Shown here: positions 59,060 through 64,000 of the stretch, in pieces
Layout: every line of letters begins with the position of its first letter
Numbering within the stretch: the first letter of the stretch is position 1
Source of the DNA: Psychrobacter sp. P2G3
Lineage (GTDB): Bacteria; Pseudomonadota; Gammaproteobacteria; Pseudomonadales; Moraxellaceae
Reading direction: 5' to 3'
NCBI RefSeq assembly: GCF_001593285.1
Contig: NZ_CP012529.1
Span: 2,232,001 to 2,296,000 of the forward strand
Length of the DNA: 64,000 nt
Made by a program: the position numbers and the translations under genes
Notes under the pieces: model-generated
Seen by the model: the letters and a program-made list of their open reading frames with translations, nothing else
Told to the model about the DNA's origin: nothing
Database searches by the model: none

Positions 59060-59191
59060 GTTGTTATGATAGAGCGTTATTAAGCGTTGGTCTTGCGCCA
59101 GTTTTGGCTCAACATCGCTTTTTTTTGCACAATCTTAATCTCAAACCTTTCAACAAAACGTTTAACTTCCCCTAATAACAAGGACAATTCC

Positions 59192-59767
59192 ATGGCTTTA
59201 TCACTTAATAAAGGCGGTAACTTATCGCTAACCAAAACTGACCCAAATTTAACCAAGCTGCTTATCGGTCTTGGCTGGGATGAGCGCGCAACTTCTGGCG
59301 CTGAGTTCGATCTTGATGCCAGTGTCTTTTTGCTAAGCACGGCTGGCAAAGTACGCGGTGATCATGACTTTATCTTTTATAACCAGCTTAAGTCTGACAA
59401 TGGCGCGGTTGAGCATACTGGTGATAACCGTACTGGCGAAGGCGATGGTGATGATGAAATCGTCAAAGTAAACCTGACCCAAGTACCTGCTGACGTTGAT
59501 AAAATCGTCGTAACCGTTACTATTCATGATGCTGCTGCTCGTAGTCAAAACTTTGGCCAAGTAGCGAATGCTTTTATCCGTGTGGTTAACGAAGAGACGG
59601 GTACTGAAGTCGTACGTTTTGATTTAGCAGAAGACTATTCTGTTGAGACTGCCATGGTATTTGGCGAAGTTTATCGTCATAACGGTGAGTGGAAATTCCG
59701 TGCCGTTGGTCAAGGCTACTCAGGTGGCTTACAAGCGATGTGCCAGCAATATGGTGTTGATATCTAA
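59192..59767 (+). CDS. TerD-family calcium-binding stress protein, copy 1
   Basis: A 191-residue TerD-family protein, cytosolic. Typical features are [36 protein letters not shown] with Ca-binding acidic residues, and [21 protein letters not shown], then [13 protein letters not shown] and [16 protein letters not shown]. TerD proteins occur in tellurite- and stress-resistance operons; their biochemical role is unsettled. The frame extends 35 codons upstream, but ATG at 59192 with AAGGA gives the family start. It is the first of three paralogues here. Confidence 0.95.
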   Translation: MALSLNKGGNLSLTKTDPNLTKLLIGLGWDERATSGAEFDLDASVFLLSTAGKVRGDHDFIFYNQLKSDNGAVEHTGDNRTGEGDGDDEIVKVNLTQVPADVDKIVVTVTIHDAAARSQNFGQVANAFIRVVNEETGTEVVRFDLAEDYSVETAMVFGEVYRHNGEWKFRAVGQGYSGGLQAMCQQYGVDI

Positions 59768-60007
59768 GTTAGTACTTAAACTGATATTAGAATAGTTATC
59801 ACATCCAAAATATGAAGTAGCTACTTATCAGCTATCAATATTTAATATAGTTGCGAAACAGTCACAATTATTGTTAGCCAAACGACTAGTAATGCTTTAT
59901 GTTTCGTTTAAAATTATGGATAAAAAGTGGTTAGCAATAGCCGCTTTTTTGTGGTTAGTGTCTATAATAGGCCGACCTTAGCTTTACGCAACCAGACAGG
60001 ATGTGTC

Positions 60008-61075
60008 ATGAGACATTTTTATTTAGACTTTATCTTCACGGCCATTGCCTTAGCGGTAGCGGCGTGGTGGGGATATTCACATGGCGGTATGGGCGGCTTG
60101 ATTGCCACCCTATCTATTACTGCTATTTTGGCCGTCATGGAGATTTCATTATCATTTGATAATGCGGTGGTCAACGCCTCAGTCCTTAAAGGCTGGGACG
60201 AATTTTGGAAAAAGATTTTCTTAACCGTTGGTATTTTAATCGCGGTATTTGGTATGCGCTTGGTCTTCCCTATTGTCATCGTCGCGGTTACCGCTGATCT
60301 TGGCATGATGGAAGTGATCAACTTAGCCTTGTATAATCCTGAAGAATACTCAGCAAGATTAATGGCACATCATGCTGAAATCTCAGCATTTGGTGGTATT
60401 TTCTTATTGTTGGTCTTCTTAAACTTCGTATTCGATGATAAAGACGTGCACTGGTTTGAGTGGCTTGAGAGTCGCTTGGCTAAACTCGGCAAAGTCGATG
60501 CTATGAGCGTATTCGTCGCCCTTATAGTCTTAATGATTGCCGTAACATGGGCCAGTGCAGAGCAAGCTTCTGCGGTATTAATCGCTGGTGTTTGGGGTAT
60601 CCTAGTTTACCTTGGCGTACAGGTTATATCTGGTATGCTTGAGGGTGATCTTGAAGAAGATTTAGAAAACGAAGAAAGTGGCTCAGGCGCAGCGGCGACT
60701 AGCGCTATTATGAAAGGTGGTATTATCGGTTTCTTATACTTAGAAGTCCTTGATGCCTCGTTCAGTTTCGATGGTGTTATTGGTGCATTTGCTATTACCA
60801 ATGACGTTATTGTCATTATGCTAGGCCTTGCTATTGGTGCGATGTTCGTGCGTTCTATGACCATCTTCTTAGTAGACAAAGGCACGCTTGATGAGTTTAT
60901 CTACCTTGAGCATGGTGCACATTATGCTATCGGTGCATTAGCAATTATCATGCTACTATCGGTGAAATTCCATGTGCCAGAGATTATTACTGGTCTTATT
61001 GGTATTGCCTTTATTGGCTGGGCATTGCTTGCCTCACTTAAGTACCGTAAGGAAGAAGCGAAATCTATCACTTGA
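60008..61075 (+). CDS. DUF475 membrane protein, TerC-like
   Basis: A 355-residue membrane protein with about nine membrane segments. It belongs to the DUF475 group, related to TerC: acidic residues inside membrane segments occur twice, AVMEISLSFDNAVVNAS and LEVLDASFSFDGVIGAF, a duplicated pattern that in TerC-like proteins is thought to bind metal ions. The frame extends 27 codons upstream, but ATG at 60008 has AGGA six bases upstream. Being between two terD genes is typical of ter clusters. A role in metal or stress resistance is inferred; Mn export is known for some TerC relatives. Confidence 0.92.
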   Translation: MRHFYLDFIFTAIALAVAAWWGYSHGGMGGLIATLSITAILAVMEISLSFDNAVVNASVLKGWDEFWKKIFLTVGILIAVFGMRLVFPIVIVAVTADLGMMEVINLALYNPEEYSARLMAHHAEISAFGGIFLLLVFLNFVFDDKDVHWFEWLESRLAKLGKVDAMSVFVALIVLMIAVTWASAEQASAVLIAGVWGILVYLGVQVISGMLEGDLEEDLENEESGSGAAATSAIMKGGIIGFLYLEVLDASFSFDGVIGAFAITNDVIVIMLGLAIGAMFVRSMTIFLVDKGTLDEFIYLEHGAHYAIGALAIIMLLSVKFHVPEIITGLIGIAFIGWALLASLKYRKEEAKSIT

Positions 61076-61549
61076 TGTTAGTTGGACATTAAATATAACT
61101 CCACTTAATTTAAATTGATATCGAACTAACAACAGGCTATACCAATACGTTTGGTATAGCCTGTTTTCGTTTTTGAGTAAATTTTTAATGTTTCTTACAT
61201 TAATACTCTTATAAAATTATTTGTCATTTTATTATGATGTTTTCTACGCAATTTGCGACTATTGATGAATTTACTTTTTGATAACAATGTCTTAACGACT
61301 ATTGCTGGGATTGTTAAAAAGTATCAGAGATGCATGATTATTATGTCCCTTAGTAAGCATATGGTAAGCTCACAAAATTCGCCTTGCTTAGTGGGCAAAC
61401 GCTTAGTATAGTAAAACGTAATGATATGCAGGACGTGGCGTGCAGGTAAATATACTTACTGTTTGCTCTTACGGATAAATTACTGCATTATTTTTAGCTC
61501 ATTTGTTCAAAACCCAATCCACTCAATTATTAATCTAAAGGATATTTAT
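61076..61549. other. Intergenic region before the second terD gene
   Basis: A 474-bp region holding the terminator of the DUF475 gene and presumably the terD copy 2 promoter. No gene seen. Confidence 0.5.
61131..61175 (+). terminator. Strong terminator after the DUF475 gene
   Basis: AACAGGCTATACCAA / TTGGTATAGCCTGTT, a perfect 15-base stem followed by TTCGTTTTT. It splits the ter cluster into separate transcripts. Confidence 0.92.
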
Positions 61550-62125
61550 ATGGCTATTAGCTTAACGAAAGGCGGCAACGTAAACTTATCAAAAGAAGCA
61601 CCGGGTTTAACCAATATTACTGTTGGTCTTGGCTGGGATCCACGCGCTACTGACGGTCAAGAATTTGACTTAGACGCTATCGGTTTTTTGGTTAATGAAG
61701 CAGGCAAAGTCCGTAATGACCAAGATTTCATCTTCTTTAACAACTTAAAGTCAGACAATGGCGCAGTTGAGCATACTGGTGATAACCGTACCGGTGAAGG
61801 CGATGGCGATGATGAAAGAATCAAAATCAACCTTGCTAGCATTCCTTCTGATGTCAGCAAAGTAGCTATCTGCGCTATCATTTATGAAGGTCAAAACCGT
61901 AATCAAAACTTCGGTCAAGTGGCTGAAGCTTATATTCGTGTCGTAAACGACAATGGCGATTCTGAAATCGCACGCTACGACCTATCAGAAGATGGTAGTA
62001 CTGAAACTGCGATGATCTTCGGTGAATTGTATCGTCACAGCGGCGATTGGAAATTCCGTGCTGTTGGTCAAGGCTTCAGTGGTGGTCTTGGACCATTAGC
62101 AGCCTCTTATGGCGTAAATGTTTAG
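61550..62125 (+). CDS. TerD-family calcium-binding stress protein, copy 2
   Basis: A 191-residue TerD paralogue, close to copy 1: [36 protein letters not shown], the identical [17 protein letters not shown] segment, [13 protein letters not shown] and [16 protein letters not shown]. Most resembles TerE or TerD of ter operons. The frame extends 43 codons upstream; ATG at 61550 with AAAGGA upstream was chosen. It has its own transcription unit, with terminators on both sides. Confidence 0.95.
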   Translation: MAISLTKGGNVNLSKEAPGLTNITVGLGWDPRATDGQEFDLDAIGFLVNEAGKVRNDQDFIFFNNLKSDNGAVEHTGDNRTGEGDGDDERIKINLASIPSDVSKVAICAIIYEGQNRNQNFGQVAEAYIRVVNDNGDSEIARYDLSEDGSTETAMIFGELYRHSGDWKFRAVGQGFSGGLGPLAASYGVNV

Positions 62126-62188
62126 TTTTTGACTCTAATCGTTTATAAGTACAAGAGTTCAGTCGGATAGCTGATTGCACTCTATATA

Positions 62189-62223
62189 AGCTATCAAGTG
62201 TGTTAAAAGCACTTGATAGCTTT
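62189..62223 (+). terminator. Intrinsic terminator of terD copy 2
   Basis: AGCTATCAAGTG / CACTTGATAGCT, a perfect 12-base stem with TT tail; weak T-run. Confidence 0.75.
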
Positions 62224-62318
62224 AAAAGTAAATGGACCTTGAAAAATTTTATTTAAAGATTAGTGTTTGAAAATAAATCTTAAGATAAACCAAGAACTAG
62301 AATAAGGATTTGCTACCC

Positions 62319-63071
62319 ATGACTGCCACGTTTAGCCTAATCGGTACCATTGAGCCATTTTTGCATTGCAACCTTAAAAAAGGCGATTCGATTTATTGCG
62401 AAGCTAATGCAATGGTGATGATGGAATCCAATCTTGAGCTTAAAGGTAAGTTGCAAGGCGGCTTGGTGCAGTCATTAATGCGCCGTTTCGCTAATGATGA
62501 ATCACTTTTTCAGCAGCAGATTGAAGCGGTCAATGGTGAGGGCGATTGTTTGCTTGCGCCTACCCTAGACGGTGATATGCAAATTATTGATGTTGGCAAG
62601 CAGCAATACACGTTGAGTGACGGTGCTTTTGTTGCCGCACAAACTGGCGTGGATATCAGAGCGAACATCCAGCGCAACCTTGGCGGAGCTGTATTCGGTG
62701 ACACTGGTGGCTTTATGGTTATGCAAACCCAAGGGCAAGGTCAGGTCGTGGTATCGGGTTTCGGCTCGCTATTTGAGATTGACGTAACTCCAGATAAAGA
62801 CGTTATCATCGATAACGGTCATGTCGTCTGCTGGGATTCAAACCTAGATTATAAGCTGTCGGTTTCTACCAGTAAGAAAAAAGGTATCATGAGTAACATT
62901 ATCAATTCGGTCACCAGTGGTGAAGGTATGGTTTTGAACTTCTCAGGTACAGGTAAGGTTATCATCTGCTCACGCAATCGGGACAGCTATCAAGGTTGGT
63001 TACAAAGCATCTTGGGGACTAGCTCAGGGGGTCGCGGCGGTAGTGGTGGCTTTCTAGACAATATCTTATAA
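62319..63071 (+). CDS. AIM24/TIGR00266-family protein
   Basis: A 250-residue protein of the AIM24 (TIGR00266) family, a compact beta-helix-like fold. Markers are the N-terminal FLHCNLKKGDSIYCEANAMV with MMES, LKGKLQGGLVQSLMRRFANDESLF and the glycine-rich C-terminus (SSGGRGGSGGF). Function in bacteria is unknown; the gene often sits with terD genes, as here. The frame starts at TTG 62310, only one base from the AAGGA, so the ATG at 62319 is the likelier start. Between terD copies 2 and 3. Confidence 0.88.
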   Translation: MTATFSLIGTIEPFLHCNLKKGDSIYCEANAMVMMESNLELKGKLQGGLVQSLMRRFANDESLFQQQIEAVNGEGDCLLAPTLDGDMQIIDVGKQQYTLSDGAFVAAQTGVDIRANIQRNLGGAVFGDTGGFMVMQTQGQGQVVVSGFGSLFEIDVTPDKDVIIDNGHVVCWDSNLDYKLSVSTSKKKGIMSNIINSVTSGEGMVLNFSGTGKVIICSRNRDSYQGWLQSILGTSSGGRGGSGGFLDNIL

Positions 63072-63224
63072 CTAAATTTTTAAACTATTCCACTCACAAT
63101 TATTATAATACCATTCACAAAAACTAGAGTAGCGAGGAAAACGAGTGCAAGTACTACGTTTTGTAGACTAAGCAAGTTTGACACAGCTAATCATATTTTT
63201 TGGAGTTGGTATAAGGATCTTATC

Positions 63225-63833
63225 ATGGCAGTTAGTTTACAAAAGGGTCAAAAAATATCCCTAAGCAAAGAAGCTGGTGGCAACCTTACCCAAGTGAAGC
63301 TAGGTCTTGGTTGGGATGTCGCACAAGGACCTCAAGACAAAAAAGGCGGCTTCTTAGGTAAGTTGTTTGGCGGCGGCACTGGCGGCGACTCTATCGACTT
63401 AGATGCTTCATGCATTATGTTTGATAGCAATAAACAGCCCGTCGATGCTATTTGGTTCAGTCAGCTTAAATCAAAAGATGGCAGTATCGTTCATACAGGT
63501 GATAACCGCACTGGCGATGGTGACGGTGATGATGAAGTAATCAACGTTGATCTGTCAAAAGTACCTGCTGATGTGGTGTCATTGGTCTTTACCGTTAATA
63601 GCTTTACTGGACAGACGTTTGAAACAGTAGAGAATGCATTTTGCCGTATCGTCAATGCTGATAATAACTCAGAAGTAGCACGCTACAACCTATCTGCACA
63701 AGGTAGTCATACGGCAATGGTTATGGCAAAAGTATACCGCCACAACGATGAATGGAAGATGCATGCTATTGGCGAAACCGCTTCTGGTCGCACGTTCCAT
63801 GATTTGATGCCTGCTATTACACCGCATGCATAA
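63225..63833 (+). CDS. TerD-family protein with glycine-rich insertion, copy 3
   Basis: A 202-residue TerD-family protein, more divergent than the other two. After MAVSLQKGQKISLSKEAGG and VKLGLGWDVA comes an insertion KKGGFLGKLFGGGTGGDS (about residues 39-56) before the acidic IDLDASCIMF. The Ca-binding segment [20 protein letters not shown] is kept. The FETVENAFCRIVN and NDEWKMHAIGE segments close the fold. Resembles TerX-like family members. The ATG has AAGGA upstream. A terminator follows. Confidence 0.93.
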   Translation: MAVSLQKGQKISLSKEAGGNLTQVKLGLGWDVAQGPQDKKGGFLGKLFGGGTGGDSIDLDASCIMFDSNKQPVDAIWFSQLKSKDGSIVHTGDNRTGDGDGDDEVINVDLSKVPADVVSLVFTVNSFTGQTFETVENAFCRIVNADNNSEVARYNLSAQGSHTAMVMAKVYRHNDEWKMHAIGETASGRTFHDLMPAITPHA

Positions 63834-63866
63834 ATAGATCGCTATTATAGTAGCGTATAGAATGTC

Positions 63867-63902
63867 AAAAAAGCCCAGTTATTTATAATAGCTGGGCTTT
63901 TT
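63867..63902. terminator. Intrinsic terminator of terD copy 3
   Basis: AAAAAAGCCCAG / CTGGGCTTTTT hairpin with A and T tracts on both sides, so it could act in both directions. Confidence 0.9.
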
Positions 63903-63940
63903 AATTTGCAAATTATTAATATTAAATTAAAGCTCTTTGA

Positions 63941-64000
63941 TTATTTCTCTCTACCACACTTATCAGCTAAAACTTCAATAGGAGGTTTTATCACTCTCCT
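63941..64000 (-). CDS. Possible 3' end of a minus-strand gene, partial
   Basis: On the minus strand a frame is open from the window edge and ends with TAA at 63941. The last residues would be PPIEVLADKCGREK. Its position opposite a bidirectional terminator fits a convergent gene, but 19 codons are too few to identify it. Confidence 0.3.
   Translation of the reverse strand, partial: RRVIKPPIEVLADKCGREK

Overview
The window looks like a chromosomal segment of a moderately AT-rich gammaproteobacterium of the Moraxellaceae, most likely Psychrobacter or a close relative. This rests on recognised families and gene order: a single Lol permease with LolD beside a DUF2062/ComEC pair, a ccoNOQP-ccoG-ccoH block, a gcvT-gcvH-nitroreductase-gcvP locus behind a tandem glycine riboswitch, and a YadA-type adhesin with a small BamE-like lipoprotein. 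No rRNA, tRNA, phage or CRISPR was found. The only mobile-element trace is a 169-bp MITE-like element.

Layout. 1-2.0 kb: 3' end of an FdhF/YdeP-like molybdopterin oxidoreductase, then fdhD. 2.3-5.6 kb (minus strand): trimeric autotransporter followed by a BamE-like lipoprotein, behind a 1.4-kb gene-free AT-rich region with a 22-bp tandem repeat. 7-10.6 kb (minus): MoxR AAA+ ATPase with a CoxE-type VWA protein, a membrane protein and a YcgL protein. 10.9-17.2 kb: glycine riboswitch and gcvT, gcvH, nitroreductase, gcvP. 17.4-22.1 kb: a hydrolase, RNase D, recR, ybaB, metZ. 22.6-26.8 kb: a PLD-family lipoprotein, an MHS-type MFS transporter, dusA. 26.9-36.4 kb, mostly minus: CPBP protease, hydrolase, sppA, comEC, a small acidic protein, lolD and a lolC/E/F permease, with a plus-strand DUF2062 gene in between. 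36.9-38.4 kb: an unknown protein and an SCP2 protein. 39.4-45.5 kb: cbb3 oxidase ccoNOQP, then ccoG and ccoH. 45.6-49.5 kb: ttcA, queC, the MITE, a small secreted protein and a BCP peroxiredoxin. 49.6-53.0 kb (minus): a DUF1800/DUF1501 pair with a long 15-bp minisatellite. 53.7-58.9 kb: a dihydrolipoamide-dehydrogenase-like flavoprotein, an MscS-type channel and rlmKL. 59.2-63.8 kb: a stress cluster of three TerD paralogues, a DUF475/TerC-like membrane protein and an AIM24 protein.

How the genes work together. The gcv genes are likely glycine-inducible through the riboswitch; the usual L-protein activity could come from the flavoprotein at 53.7 kb or from a gene outside the window. CcoNOQP is the high-affinity terminal oxidase and CcoG/CcoH are assembly factors. 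LolD and its permease export lipoproteins, which the window itself encodes (BamE-like and PLD-family). The adhesin and its lipoprotein probably form one transcription unit.

The least explained parts are the DUF1800/DUF1501 pair with a repeat-variable linker, the TerD/DUF475/AIM24 cluster, the adhesin-BamE pair, and a ComEC whose C-terminal region lacks the usual metallo-beta-lactamase motif. Many annotated starts were moved inward from the longest open frame on the basis of Shine-Dalgarno (SD) spacing. All family assignments are by eye, without database search.
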